Assembly (NCBI GenBank): GCA_016785955.1
Contig: JAEUWH010000082.1
Location: forward strand, 124,001 to 188,000
Direction of reading: 5' to 3'
From: Pseudobdellovibrionaceae bacterium
Lineage (GTDB): Bacteria > Bdellovibrionota > Bdellovibrionia > Bdellovibrionales > Bdellovibrionaceae
DNA: 64,000 nt
Shown here one piece after another: positions 34,555-43,922 of the stretch (within the stretch, counting starts at the first letter, position 1; each line of letters opens with the position of its first letter). The position numbers and the translations under genes were made by a program. The notes below the pieces were generated by a model. It was not told where the DNA came from. It searched no databases and saw only the letters and a list, made by a program, of their open reading frames with translations.

Positions 34555-35496
34555 TTAAATCACAGCACGTAGTACTTCAGGCTCGGTCAGATTTTTACAA
34601 ATATTTAAAAACTGCCCAGCAACAGGTGTGAATGGCTGAGAAATCAATACGGGCTCGCGATTTTTAACTGATTGCCAAACAGAGTTATCGAATTCTAAAA
34701 ATCCAACATACTCTATATGAAGGCCATAGTATTTATTGCAAACGCTTTTGATTGAATAACCCAAATCGGCTACGGACTGACTGCGTATGCCGTTCAAAAT
34801 AAGCTTAATAGGTTCACGATTCAATTTGTTAAAAGGTTCAAGTGTCAAACCTTCATTTTCTTTCAAGTAAGTTTTGAATGAAAATGGTTTGTCTAATGAT
34901 TTATGACGGAAGTCTCTTAACGTTGAAATTAATTTTCCAAATGCTTCGGGCGTGGACTTTGATTTCAAATTTTGACAAATGTAACTTTCAATAAAACGGT
35001 AGTTTTTTTCAATGCTCGTGGGCTCGGGAGAAGAGACTAAAATTTTCTCATCACATTCTAAATATAAATTAAAATATTTTTCAAACGAACCAACACCAAA
35101 ATCGATAAGTATATAGTCGAAATCTAGAGAGCGCAAATCTCTGATAAATTTTTGTTCATCAAATTCATTAAAATTAAATGGAATCCATGAATCCCAAATG
35201 CCTTGAACATAAGAAAGTTTTGGATACGATGTTGGAATAATAATTTGGGAGATATCTTTAGCACCTTCCAAATAGTGACGCAGATTCAAATGCGAGGGGT
35301 TTAACCCTAGTGCGGTATGAATATTAGCACCGCTTAAATCAAGATCGATGACTAAAACACTGTACCGTAACTTTGATAATGTTAAGGCCAAGCTAGATGT
35401 AACAAATGTTTTTCCGACCCCGCCCTTGCCCGACTGAATGGCCCAGATATTTTTTTTATTTGTTTCTGAAGATCCGAGCATATTCACTAACTCCAT
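34555..35496 (-). CDS. ParA/MinD-type P-loop ATPase
   Basis: 313 aa. The deviant Walker A 'QSGKGGVGKT' is near residues 21-30, followed by 'VLVIDLDLSGANIHTALG', 'YILIDFGVG' and a MinD-like C-terminal part. Resembles FlhG/MinD-type ATPases that place flagella, pili or division proteins. No partner (ParB, FlhF, MinE) is adjacent. It is the last gene of the rpsB-to-tsaB run, starting 7 bases after the tsaB stop. Confidence 0.88.
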   Translation of the reverse strand: MELVNMLGSSETNKKNIWAIQSGKGGVGKTFVTSSLALTLSKLRYSVLVIDLDLSGANIHTALGLNPSHLNLRHYLEGAKDISQIIIPTSYPKLSYVQGIWDSWIPFNFNEFDEQKFIRDLRSLDFDYILIDFGVGSFEKYFNLYLECDEKILVSSPEPTSIEKNYRFIESYICQNLKSKSTPEAFGKLISTLRDFRHKSLDKPFSFKTYLKENEGLTLEPFNKLNREPIKLILNGIRSQSVADLGYSIKSVCNKYYGLHIEYVGFLEFDNSVWQSVKNREPVLISQPFTPVAGQFLNICKNLTEPEVLRAVI

Positions 35497-35503
35497 GTGA
35501 ACC

Positions 35504-36232
35504 TCATAGTGGTGTGTACTTAATTCCCTTTTTGTTTTCTTCGGCTTCTGAAGCTCTTAAATAAAGGGGAGAAATGAAATTCCATTCAAAGGTAGAGTTA
35601 GATTTTGTCTGGGTCCAAGTTTGTAATGCCAGACGTCCTGTCATCACAGCTGTTGGGTAATCGACAGATTGTGAATCACGATGCATGAACGTCTTTACCG
35701 GTTCACTAAAATGCTCTTTATACGTCAAGTAGCCATCGCCCACGACTAGGGTTGGCTCGGAAAGAACGGAACCAAGGTCTTGGACACGGACTACTGTGGG
35801 AGCCTTCTCTATAAATAATTTATTATCCTGCCAAGAATATTGGCCCAAATAGACCATATTTTTATACGCATTAATCATACAGGTTATATTTTTTAATGAC
35901 GTATTTGATTTTAGGTTTTCAATATTAAGCTGAGCCAGGTTGCTAAGAGAATCAACGCCGACTAGAGGCTTTTTGAAAACGAAAGAGAACGACTTTGTCG
36001 AGTTAATAGAGACACGAATACCCGTGAAACTTCCGGGCCCGATAGTGGTTGCAAACAAGTCAATTTCAGATATTTTCCATTTCAACTCCGCGAGACCTTG
36101 TTCGATGAACGAATGAACGATCTCACTATGGCTTTTTTGCTCGGGTGAAGACGTCGTATATTTAACGTCTCCATTTTCTAGAAGAGCCACGCTGCCGTAT
36201 GTGGTGGAGGTATCTATCGAAAGTATTTTCAT
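35504..36232 (-). CDS. tsaB: tRNA t6A biosynthesis protein TsaB
   Basis: 242 aa. ASKHA fold: 'ILSIDTSTTYGSVALLENG', 'HSEIVHSFIEQGLAEL', 'DLFATTIGPGSFTGIRVSIN' are the TsaB hallmarks. TsaB is the partner of TsaD in N6-threonylcarbamoyladenosine formation at A37 of ANN-reading tRNAs. It follows rseP by 3 bases in the same operon. Confidence 0.93.
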   Translation of the reverse strand: MKILSIDTSTTYGSVALLENGDVKYTTSSPEQKSHSEIVHSFIEQGLAELKWKISEIDLFATTIGPGSFTGIRVSINSTKSFSFVFKKPLVGVDSLSNLAQLNIENLKSNTSLKNITCMINAYKNMVYLGQYSWQDNKLFIEKAPTVVRVQDLGSVLSEPTLVVGDGYLTYKEHFSEPVKTFMHRDSQSVDYPTAVMTGRLALQTWTQTKSNSTFEWNFISPLYLRASEAEENKKGIKYTPL

Positions 36233-36235
36233 TCT

Positions 36236-37927
36236 TTACATAAAGCCGAGCATTCGCCGGAAGTCATTAAATAAAGCAAATACCATCAAGCTAAATAATA
36301 AAATCATCCCCACTTTATGGGCGAGTTCGATTTTGCTCATACTTAATGGCGAGCCTTTGATGGCTTCTATTGTGTAAAACACAAGGTGTCCACCATCTAA
36401 AATAGGAACAGGTAGTAAATTCAAAATAAATAGATTAATCGAGATGAGCGCCATCATCTGTAAAAATGCGACTAACCCAATTTTAAAAGTTTCATTGGCA
36501 GCTTGAGCAATTGAAAAGATGCCGCCAATATTTTTGGGGGAAAGCTCGTTCTGAATCAATTTTACAAAACTAAGTAGTGTCATGACTGACACTTCCCATG
36601 TTTTATCAGCAGAATGTCTTAGGATTGAACCAATATCCGAATACTTTAATAGAACGGTCTCTGGTGGGGCGTACATTAAAAATGGACTAATGCCTATTGT
36701 AAATCGTTTTTCTTCGGTCCCGTGTGGAGTCATGTGAGTCGTCATGTTAGGCACGACGTCCATTCTGACCAACTCCTCGCCTCGACGGACTAAGACAGAC
36801 AGCTTTCCCTCGCCAGAAAAAGATTTTACATTAGTTAAAATATCTTCCCACACCACCAGTTTTTTATCATTGATGGAAATAATGCGATCGCCTTTTAAAA
36901 TACCAGCCACTTGAGCGGGAGAATCTGGCATAACCCGATCAATAAAAAGCTGTGTTGAATCGATCTTCAGTGACTCAAGCGTGACTCGTTTAGCAGTATC
37001 TATTCCTACAACAACAAGGTCCTTTTCGATTTTATTTTTTGAATCGATTTCGTTGCGCACAATTTTAATTTTCAGTTCGGTCGGCTGAGTTGAGTCTGGG
37101 TTGTTATATAGCTTGTTAAGCGCGGGCTCAACATCGCGAAAATTCACAACATCGATATCGTTTATTTTGACAATACGGTCGCCTGTCAAGAGGCCTGCTT
37201 TTGCGAGTGGCGATGTTGGCATGACTCCTACAATAGCGGCGTATGAAAAAAGATTAATACCTTCAACATCACCAATTGTTTTTTTTGAAGAGACAACATT
37301 TGGATTCTTTTTCGATTTAACGGGAACATCGAGCGTAGCCATTTGCTTCGTGTGTTCACGTTCGACGACTACGTGTACGGTTGAGTCTAAATTTCTATCA
37401 AGTGCATTTTGAAACCCATCCCAGGTGGTAATGTTTTGTGAGTTAACAGAGATGATACGATCGCCAGCTTTAAAGCCAGCCTTTTCTGCAATAGAAGAGG
37501 GCTGGATTTCGCCCATCACAGGCCCTTTAACCAACTCACCAAGAGAGCTGACAATCATAAAGATTAAGAACGCAAAAAACAAGTTCATCAGCGGTCCCGC
37601 CAAGACGACGGCCATACGCTGACTAACTTTTTTATGCGAAAATGAAAACGGCTTCTCAGCGTCTGGAATAGTTTCCCCTGGCTGCTCGCCGAACATTTTT
37701 ACGTAACCACCCAGCGGAATTATTGAAATACAATAATTGGTTCCGTCTTTTGTGTATTGGAAAATTTTTTTTCCAAAACCCAAACTGAATACTTCAACAC
37801 GTACTCCGCACCAGCGAGCAACTAAAAAGTGACCCAGCTCGTGGACGAAAACCAGAACACCTAAAAGAACGATAAAAGAAAAAATTTGAGTAAAACCAGA
37901 ATGTAAGTAATTAAGTATTATATCCAT
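36236..37927 (-). CDS. rseP: RseP-type site-2 zinc metalloprotease with three PDZ domains
   Basis: 563 aa, over 100 residues longer than E. coli RseP. The zinc motif HELGH is at residues 29-33 and the C-terminal motif 'LLPVPILDGGH' supplies the third ligand. Between them are three PDZ-like segments starting near residues 133, 235 and 320 (each with 'SP/SS..AG...GDRI..(V/I)N'); RseP normally has two. It cleaves membrane anti-sigma factors and remnant signal peptides. It sits between cdsA and tsaB in the rpsB operon, its conserved place. Confidence 0.93.
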   Translation of the reverse strand: MDIILNYLHSGFTQIFSFIVLLGVLVFVHELGHFLVARWCGVRVEVFSLGFGKKIFQYTKDGTNYCISIIPLGGYVKMFGEQPGETIPDAEKPFSFSHKKVSQRMAVVLAGPLMNLFFAFLIFMIVSSLGELVKGPVMGEIQPSSIAEKAGFKAGDRIISVNSQNITTWDGFQNALDRNLDSTVHVVVEREHTKQMATLDVPVKSKKNPNVVSSKKTIGDVEGINLFSYAAIVGVMPTSPLAKAGLLTGDRIVKINDIDVVNFRDVEPALNKLYNNPDSTQPTELKIKIVRNEIDSKNKIEKDLVVVGIDTAKRVTLESLKIDSTQLFIDRVMPDSPAQVAGILKGDRIISINDKKLVVWEDILTNVKSFSGEGKLSVLVRRGEELVRMDVVPNMTTHMTPHGTEEKRFTIGISPFLMYAPPETVLLKYSDIGSILRHSADKTWEVSVMTLLSFVKLIQNELSPKNIGGIFSIAQAANETFKIGLVAFLQMMALISINLFILNLLPVPILDGGHLVFYTIEAIKGSPLSMSKIELAHKVGMILLFSLMVFALFNDFRRMLGFM

Positions 37928-38001
37928 TTCCTAATTATATATAAGAAACAGACAATGGGAAATTTGAAATTTGGTAGGGACTTTGGTCGTGCCTTTTAGA
38001 C

Positions 38002-38829
38002 TCATACTGATACGCGTTCAAGAATAAGGGCGCCAAAAAGAATAACGGGTGCAGCGAATAAAACACCATCTATTCGATCTAATACTCCCCCATGGCCAGG
38101 CATTATTTTTCCAGAGTCTTTGACTTCCGCAACACGCTTGATCACAGACTCAAAAAAATCGCCAAACTGAGCTACCACGGATGTTGGAATGGCCAATAAC
38201 ACAAGAGCTAGGGGATTAATATGTTCCAAATAAAACGATAAAACTACAGCCGTGATAATAGAAAAGATAACTCCACCAACAGAGCCTTCAACAGTTTTTT
38301 TTGGTGAGACTAAAGGCATAATTTTATTTTTTCCAAAGTTCATTCCGACTAGATAAGCACCGATATCGCCGGCAAAAACGATACCTAGCAATGCTAAAAA
38401 CCAAATCATTCCATGTGGTAGATCCAGAATTTGCATAATGAAGGAAGGTAAAAGTCCCATATAAAAAAATCCCATAATGGATTTTGATTGAAATGAATGG
38501 AGTTCCTCTAAGGATTCAAATTTATGCAAAATTAAAATGCTAAATAAAAGATAAACAATCGAAACAAAGGCAAAGACCAGGGCCGAGAAACTAGGGTATA
38601 GGCTGCACAGCGAGAAAATAGACACCAACAGAAAATAGAATGCGAACTTATTGGATCGTGAGTCAGAATCTTTAAGAAGCATCTTCATTAATTCAAAGCT
38701 GCCAACAAGTACGCCAAAAACGATAATTATTTTAAAGCCATTAGTGCCTAGAAACTGGAACAAAATAATAAAAATGCCTAGAGCGACGAGAGCCGAAAAA
38801 ACCCTAGTTAAGAGCGATTTCATGTTCAT
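38002..38829 (-). CDS. cdsA: Phosphatidate cytidylyltransferase
   Basis: About 275 aa from an internal ATG at 38829 (alternatives at 38823 and 38874, all inside the end of uppS). Seven to eight membrane helices and the signature 'MPGHGGVLDRIDGVLFAAP' close to the C-terminus, plus 'SPKKTVEGSVGG'. Makes CDP-diacylglycerol from phosphatidate and CTP, the precursor of all phospholipids. Overlaps the end of uppS, so the two are translationally linked. Confidence 0.93.
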   Translation of the reverse strand: MNMKSLLTRVFSALVALGIFIILFQFLGTNGFKIIIVFGVLVGSFELMKMLLKDSDSRSNKFAFYFLLVSIFSLCSLYPSFSALVFAFVSIVYLLFSILILHKFESLEELHSFQSKSIMGFFYMGLLPSFIMQILDLPHGMIWFLALLGIVFAGDIGAYLVGMNFGKNKIMPLVSPKKTVEGSVGGVIFSIITAVVLSFYLEHINPLALVLLAIPTSVVAQFGDFFESVIKRVAEVKDSGKIMPGHGGVLDRIDGVLFAAPVILFGALILERVSV

Positions 38830-39532
38830 GAGCGATTTTTCCAAAGCGACGTTGACGACTGCCATAATTTTCAAAGGAATCTTTTAGATCCGCTTCCGTA
38901 AAATCCGGCCATAGCTGTTCTGTGAAATAGAACTCGGAATAAGCAGCTTGCCACAACAAAAAATTACTTAGCCGTTGTTCACCACTGGTGCGTAGTATCA
39001 GATCGGGTTCGGGCATAGTTGCTGTCGATAGATTCGATTGAATGGTGACTTCATTAATTTCATCAATTGAAATATGGCCAAGAGCAACTTTTTCCGCGAT
39101 GGCTTTAACAGTTTGTGTAAGCTCTTGCCGAGATCCATAGCTGATTGCAAAAACTAGATTTAAACCGGTACAATGCTGAGTAGCCTCCATAGCCGAGCTA
39201 ATAGAAGCGACAACATCAGAAGGCAGACGATCAAGCTCGCCAATAATTGTAAAACGAATATTTTCTTTAATTAGATTTTGCGTTTCCCGCTTTAAGTAAC
39301 GACGCAAAATTTGCATCAGAAAAGCCACTTCGGCTTGAGGCCGTAACCAGTTTTCAGTACTGAACGCGTATAGAGTTAAATATTTTACGCCTAACCGAGA
39401 ACATTCTTGAATAATTTTTTTAGCGACACGAGTACCTTTAACGTGACCATAGACACGAGGGCGATGGTGCTTTTGCGCCCATCGTCCATTACCATCCATT
39501 ATAATTGCCAAATGTTGCGGAATTTTCATCAA
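38804..39532 (-). CDS. uppS: Undecaprenyl diphosphate synthase (isoprenyl transferase)
   Basis: 242 aa. Start motif 'HLAIIMDGNGRWA' with the catalytic Asp, 'LTLYAFSTENW' and 'DLILRTSGEQRLSNFLLWQ'. Makes the C55 lipid carrier for peptidoglycan and O-antigen. Lies between frr and cdsA as in many bacteria. Double ATG at 39532 and 39529. Confidence 0.96.
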   Translation of the reverse strand: MMKIPQHLAIIMDGNGRWAQKHHRPRVYGHVKGTRVAKKIIQECSRLGVKYLTLYAFSTENWLRPQAEVAFLMQILRRYLKRETQNLIKENIRFTIIGELDRLPSDVVASISSAMEATQHCTGLNLVFAISYGSRQELTQTVKAIAEKVALGHISIDEINEVTIQSNLSTATMPEPDLILRTSGEQRLSNFLLWQAAYSEFYFTEQLWPDFTEADLKDSFENYGSRQRRFGKIAHEHEIALN

Positions 39533-39543
39533 GTTATAAATTC

Positions 39544-40101
39544 CTAGACAGTTAACAAAGACTTTTCTTTGTCGGCAGATACTATATCGATTTTTTTGAT
39601 ATAATCATCAGTCATCTTTTGAATATCAGTTTCTGATTTTTTAGATTCATCCTCAGAAATTGTTTTATCTTTAAGTGCTTTTTTCACTTCATCGTTAGCA
39701 TCACGACGTGCCATACGGATGGCTACACGCATGTCTTCTGCGATTTTTTTTACCTGCTTTACTAGCTCTTTACGGCGTTCTTCATTCAGATCAGGAACCT
39801 TTAAGCGAATGACTTTTCCATCATTCATTGGCGCCATGCCTAGATCACTTTTTACGATCGACTGTTCGATTTCTTTTAAAATCGCTGTCTCCCAAGGTGC
39901 GATCATAAATGAACGGGGATCCGGAGTGGAAATTGATGCCACCTGAGATAGCGGAACGAAAGATCCGTAGTAGTTTACGCGAACGTTGTCTAGCATAGAA
40001 ACTTGAGCACGACCGGTTCGGACTTTCTTTAATTCGTCATCAAATGCTTTGATGGCTTTATCCATTTTGTCTTGAGCGCTTTTTTTTGCATTTTGTATCA
40101 C
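39544..40101 (-). CDS. frr: Ribosome recycling factor
   Basis: 185 aa, standard size. 'KVRTGRAQVSMLDNVRVNYY' and 'PWETAILKEIEQSIVKSDLG' are typical. With EF-G it splits post-termination ribosomes. In the conserved pyrH-frr-uppS order, 16 bases after pyrH. Confidence 0.97.
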   Translation of the reverse strand: MIQNAKKSAQDKMDKAIKAFDDELKKVRTGRAQVSMLDNVRVNYYGSFVPLSQVASISTPDPRSFMIAPWETAILKEIEQSIVKSDLGMAPMNDGKVIRLKVPDLNEERRKELVKQVKKIAEDMRVAIRMARRDANDEVKKALKDKTISEDESKKSETDIQKMTDDYIKKIDIVSADKEKSLLTV

Positions 40102-40117
40102 TATAGCCTCCCAAAAG

Positions 40118-40831
40118 TTATTGAACTATTGTGCCAATCTCTTCGCCCATGACGGCTTTCAAGATATTTCCTGGCTTCATTAAATCGAATGTTAAAATTG
40201 GTAACTTGTTATCCATACATAAACTGATAGCAGTTGAGTCCATCACTTGCAGACCTTGATTCAGAACATCGATATAGCTGATACGATCATATTTTTTTGC
40301 ATCAGAATTCTTCATTGGATCTTTATCATAAATACCGTCAACCTTGGTTGCCTTCATGATAATTTGTGCATTGATTTCCATTGCACGCAACGAAGCCGCT
40401 GTATCTGTTGTAAAATAAGGATTTCCCGTTCCTGCGCCAAACAAAACTAAACGACCTTTTTCAAGATGCCGAATAGCACGACGACGTATATATGGTTCAG
40501 CAATCTCTGCCATAGCAATTGCACTTTGCACACGAGTGGGAACACCAGCATGCTCGAGCGCATCTTGCAGCGCTAATGCATTGATCATAGTGGCAAGCAT
40601 TCCCATATAGTCAGAGCTTGCGCGATCCATGCCTTCCGCACTGGCGGCAACACCACGAAAGATATTGCCACCACCAATTACTAAACCAATTTGGACTCCG
40701 GTTTTATAAGCTTGAGAAACATCGTCAGCAATTTGCTTGATCACGGTAGTATTAATACCGGTCCCGGCTTTACCCGCCAGAGCTTCTCCCGAAAGTTTTA
40801 ACAAAATACGCTTATAAACAGGCTCTTTCAA
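40118..40831 (-). CDS. pyrH: UMP kinase
   Basis: 237 aa, amino-acid-kinase fold: '[12 protein letters not shown]', '[10 protein letters not shown]', '[20 protein letters not shown]', '[13 protein letters not shown]'. Makes UDP from UMP. One base separates its start from the tsf stop; ribosome recycling factor follows. Confidence 0.97.
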   Translation of the reverse strand: MKEPVYKRILLKLSGEALAGKAGTGINTTVIKQIADDVSQAYKTGVQIGLVIGGGNIFRGVAASAEGMDRASSDYMGMLATMINALALQDALEHAGVPTRVQSAIAMAEIAEPYIRRRAIRHLEKGRLVLFGAGTGNPYFTTDTAASLRAMEINAQIIMKATKVDGIYDKDPMKNSDAKKYDRISYIDVLNQGLQVMDSTAISLCMDNKLPILTFDLMKPGNILKAVMGEEIGTIVQ

Positions 40832-40832
40832 A

Positions 40833-41759
40833 TTAGTGTCCTTTGACCTGAGCAGCTACTTCCGCAGCGAAGTCAGTTGATTTTTTCTCGATACCTTCGC
40901 CAAGTTCGTAACGAGTAAAGCGCTTAACTGTTACATTAGATCCAGCTTTTTTGCTGGTTTCTTTAGCGTAGTCTGCGATTTTCAAGTCAGGATTTTTAAC
41001 GAATTGTTGCTCTAGCAAGCAGTTTTCAGCTAAAAATTTGCGAATTTGACCTTCAACGATTTTTTCAATCATTTCTGGCTTTTTACCTTGCTCAAGATTT
41101 TTAGCTTTCAAAATTTCTTTTTCTTTAGCGACAACTTCTGGAGAAATTTGATCTTGAGACAAAGCCATTGGGTTCATCGCTGCAATGTGAAGGGCAACGT
41201 CCTGTGCGAACGTTTTTACATCAGCATTTTGTGCGTGGGCCGGGTTTTCAGCGGTAACTTCTACTAGTACGCCGATTTTACCTTCACCATGAGTGTATGT
41301 ATGAACATAGCTGTTAGCCGATTCGGTGTACTTAACGCCACGACGAACAACAATGTTTTCACCGATTTTCGCGATAGTTTCTTTTAACAAGTCACCAATC
41401 TTTTGAGATGGGTTTTTGTGGTAAACTTGCTCTAAAATAGCCACTTGCTCGTTAGTGTGAGCGACGTGAGCTGCAATATTTTTTACAAAGTCTTTGAAAC
41501 CATCATTGCGAGCAACGAAATCTGTTTCAGAGTTGATCTCAACAACAACACCTGTTGTTCCTGTTTTTTCCGTGTACACAGAGCCTTCAGCTGCAATTCG
41601 ATCGGCTTTTTTTGATGCCGCGGAAAGGCCTTTAACTCGTAACCATTCGATAGCTGCTTCGAAATTACCTTTAGCTTCTTCTAAAGCTTTTTTGCAATCC
41701 ATCATACCAGCATTTGTTTTTTCACGTAATTCTTTAACCATTGATGCAGAAATAGTCAT
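40833..41759 (-). CDS. tsf: Elongation factor Ts
   Basis: 308 aa. N-terminal UBA-like part '[20 protein letters not shown]' and core '[11 protein letters not shown]...F' are diagnostic. Nucleotide exchange factor for EF-Tu. Follows rpsB across a hairpin with T-tract, which may lower its expression relative to rpsB. Confidence 0.97.
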   Translation of the reverse strand: MTISASMVKELREKTNAGMMDCKKALEEAKGNFEAAIEWLRVKGLSAASKKADRIAAEGSVYTEKTGTTGVVVEINSETDFVARNDGFKDFVKNIAAHVAHTNEQVAILEQVYHKNPSQKIGDLLKETIAKIGENIVVRRGVKYTESANSYVHTYTHGEGKIGVLVEVTAENPAHAQNADVKTFAQDVALHIAAMNPMALSQDQISPEVVAKEKEILKAKNLEQGKKPEMIEKIVEGQIRKFLAENCLLEQQFVKNPDLKIADYAKETSKKAGSNVTVKRFTRYELGEGIEKKSTDFAAEVAAQVKGH

Positions 41760-41795
41760 GATGACTCCTGATAATAAAATTTAAAATTTGAAAAA

Positions 41796-41820
41796 AAGGC
41801 GGAGAGTTCGTCTCCGCCTT
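41796..41820 (-). terminator. attenuator-like hairpin between rpsB and tsf
   Basis: A perfect 10-bp stem (AAGGCGGAGA / TCTCCGCCTT) with a 5-base loop. On the minus strand it is followed by TTTTTC. It lies 6 bases after the rpsB stop and 36 bases before the tsf ATG. Because tsf and the essential genes after it have no other obvious promoter, it is likely a partial terminator setting the S2:EF-Ts ratio, or an mRNA-end stabiliser. Confidence 0.8.
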
Positions 41821-41825
41821 GGAAT

Positions 41826-42785
41826 TTACTCTTGGTCTTTGTCGTCTTCAGCAGACGGGGTCTCAAGCTCAGCTTGAATTTCAACTTCGTCTGCCAGTCC
41901 TGCAGCAACCAGTTTTCTTTGCTTTTGGACTTTAACAACTTCTGGTCCAGCAGATTTTTTAGCTGCATCTGCAGAGGCTGGGCTTTTTCTGTCGCCAGTG
42001 CGAGGTTTGCGTGGCGTACGCTCTGCTTTTTCACTGCGTTCCGCTTTTTCTGGAGCGGCAGTATCAGAACCTTTATCAGTCATTGTACGTAGTTTTTGCT
42101 CCCAAACTTTAGCACCTTCGATATAAGCATCGGCGATTAAAGTAGAGAATAATTTGATCGAACGAATCGCATCGTCATTACCTGGAATTGCAAATTCGAT
42201 AGAATCTGGATCAGAATTGGTGTCAGCGATACCAATAACTGGGATTTTCAAAGTTTTTGCTTCGGCAACAGCAATATGTTCTTTAGGTAAATCAACCACG
42301 AACATAGCAGATGGTTTTTCTTTCATGTCTTTGATACCATTTAGGTATTCAGAAAGTTTTAAGTATTCTTTTTCAATTTTAGCGCGTTCTTTTTTAGAGA
42401 AATAGTTGAACTCACCTTTCTCCTTCATTTGATCAATGCGCTTAAGGCGATCAATTGATGACTTGATTGTTTCGAAGTTTGTCATCATGCCACCCAACCA
42501 TCGTTTAGTGACAAAGAACTGTCCAGAGCGGAAAGCCGCCTCTTGGATAGGCTCTACAGCCTGTTTTTTTGTTCCCACAAAAATAATCTTTCCACCATTA
42601 GCAGCGACTTCTCTGACGAATTCGGCAGCTTTATTGGCTTTTACGACTGTTTTTTGAAGGTCGATTATGTGAATACCACCGCGAGCTGTGTATACATAAT
42701 TCTTCATTTTTGGGTTCCAACGCTGAGTTTGGTGACCGAAATGCACCCCTGCGTCAAGCATCTCTTTCATGGTAACTTGAGCCAT
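41826..42785 (-). CDS. rpsB: 30S ribosomal protein S2 with long charged C-terminal extension
   Basis: 319 aa. The first about 230 residues are normal S2 ('LDAGVHFGHQTQRWNPKMKN', 'YIYGARGG-like start, 'TKKQAVEPIQEAAFRSGQFF', 'RWLGGMMTNFETIKSS'). The last about 80 residues are Lys/Arg/Glu/Ala/Pro-rich and end acidic. Similar charged S2 tails occur in several delta-proteobacterial-type lineages; the role of this one is unknown. First gene of a run of nine genes. Good ribosome-binding site (AAGGAGAG). Confidence 0.96.
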   Translation of the reverse strand: MAQVTMKEMLDAGVHFGHQTQRWNPKMKNYVYTARGGIHIIDLQKTVVKANKAAEFVREVAANGGKIIFVGTKKQAVEPIQEAAFRSGQFFVTKRWLGGMMTNFETIKSSIDRLKRIDQMKEKGEFNYFSKKERAKIEKEYLKLSEYLNGIKDMKEKPSAMFVVDLPKEHIAVAEAKTLKIPVIGIADTNSDPDSIEFAIPGNDDAIRSIKLFSTLIADAYIEGAKVWEQKLRTMTDKGSDTAAPEKAERSEKAERTPRKPRTGDRKSPASADAAKKSAGPEVVKVQKQRKLVAAGLADEVEIQAELETPSAEDDKDQE

Positions 42786-42814
42786 GTTCTCTCCTTTTCT
42801 GGTTAATCCGCCTT

Positions 42815-42862
42815 CGAGTCAGAGCCTAGGGGGTAGACCTCTAGGTAAGCACCCCGTTTTTA
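42815..42862 (-). promoter_or_regulatory. structured rpsB leader, candidate autoregulatory element
   Basis: On the minus strand the leader holds GGGGT-n4-ACCTAGAGGT-n2-ACCCC, a nested hairpin (outer GGGGT/ACCCC, inner ACCT/AGGT), followed by the palindrome CCTAGG. rpsB leaders in enterobacteria bind S2 through a structured element. Whether this one is homologous cannot be told by eye. Confidence 0.4.
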
Positions 42863-43025
42863 GTCTTTTAATTAAGTCTTAAAAATTCAGGGACCAGGTT
42901 TTAACTCGAAGTGAGTATTTGGAGAGATAGCTAACACGAAGTTTTTGCGTCAGGCAAGGAGTTTTGCTTAAAATTAAGAAATCAGCCCCTCGTACGTAGT
43001 AGTTATATATGACCAAAGGAGTTCC

Positions 43026-43922
43026 ATGAAAAACTATTTGTTATTCGCAGCTTATTTATTTTTTTCCGCACCAGTTTGGGCCTGTTTCCATTTTTCGAAA
43101 GACTTCAGAGGACAGCTTCGCGAAGGCAAACAAGAATTTTTGGTATTTCACGATGGTGAAAATGCCCATATGGTACTTAAAACCGAGTTGAGTGCCGAGA
43201 AATACCCGAAGGAAATTGCCTGGGTTGTGCCGTTTCCGTCCGTTCCGTCAAAATATCAAGAGGTTGAAGGCCCGCTTTTTCAAGAAATTCAAGAGCTTTT
43301 TTCCCCAGATGAGGATAATTTACTAGCAGAAGCCAGGGATGGTGGTTTTGGAAATGTAAAATCAGCCAAGGGAATCAAAGTTCATGAAGTCGTCACTGCC
43401 GGGGACTACAAAGTTCAACCTATTGAAATTCTCAGTGAGGATGGTGGTGAAGAGCTGAATCAGTGGTTAACCAAAAACAAATTTAATCCTATGCCCAAGG
43501 AGAAACAAATGCGTTACCTGAAAAAGGGCGCTGCATTTTTAGCGATTCGTATGTCAATGAATCGACCTAATGCGTACACTTTGAAATCGCGGCCATTGCA
43601 CGTGACGTATAAATCGACCGATATTTCCGTGCCATTGCTTTTCACCCATGATGGACGCGAGTTTGATGCCAGCATTTATGTCTATACACAAAGGGAAAAT
43701 AAAGAAAAACTAAGTCGCTTCTACCTAGACACACATGACAGTCGTCAGTATGCACGCGAACACAAGCGACCAATACTGGAAAACATGATCGGAGATAAAT
43801 CAGGTTGGATTACTCGCTATTCTGGCACAGGGCTGAACTCTAAAAACAAGAAATTAACTCTTTTAACCGAGGATCCGACATTTAAATCGTGTGATTTGCT
43901 AAATCTTAAAAAGTGCCCATAA
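43026..43922 (+). CDS. exported DUF2330-like protein
   Basis: 298 aa. A signal peptide ending 'FFSAPVWA' is followed by CF and the DUF2330-type pattern 'QEFLVFHDGENAHMVLKTEL...IAWVVPFPSVP'. The family is exported, of unknown function, and found in delta-proteobacterial-type genomes. The stop region overlaps the convergent esterase gene by 17 bases. Good ribosome-binding site (AAAGGAG) before the ATG. Confidence 0.7.
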   Translation: MKNYLLFAAYLFFSAPVWACFHFSKDFRGQLREGKQEFLVFHDGENAHMVLKTELSAEKYPKEIAWVVPFPSVPSKYQEVEGPLFQEIQELFSPDEDNLLAEARDGGFGNVKSAKGIKVHEVVTAGDYKVQPIEILSEDGGEELNQWLTKNKFNPMPKEKQMRYLKKGAAFLAIRMSMNRPNAYTLKSRPLHVTYKSTDISVPLLFTHDGREFDASIYVYTQRENKEKLSRFYLDTHDSRQYAREHKRPILENMIGDKSGWITRYSGTGLNSKNKKLTLLTEDPTFKSCDLLNLKKCP

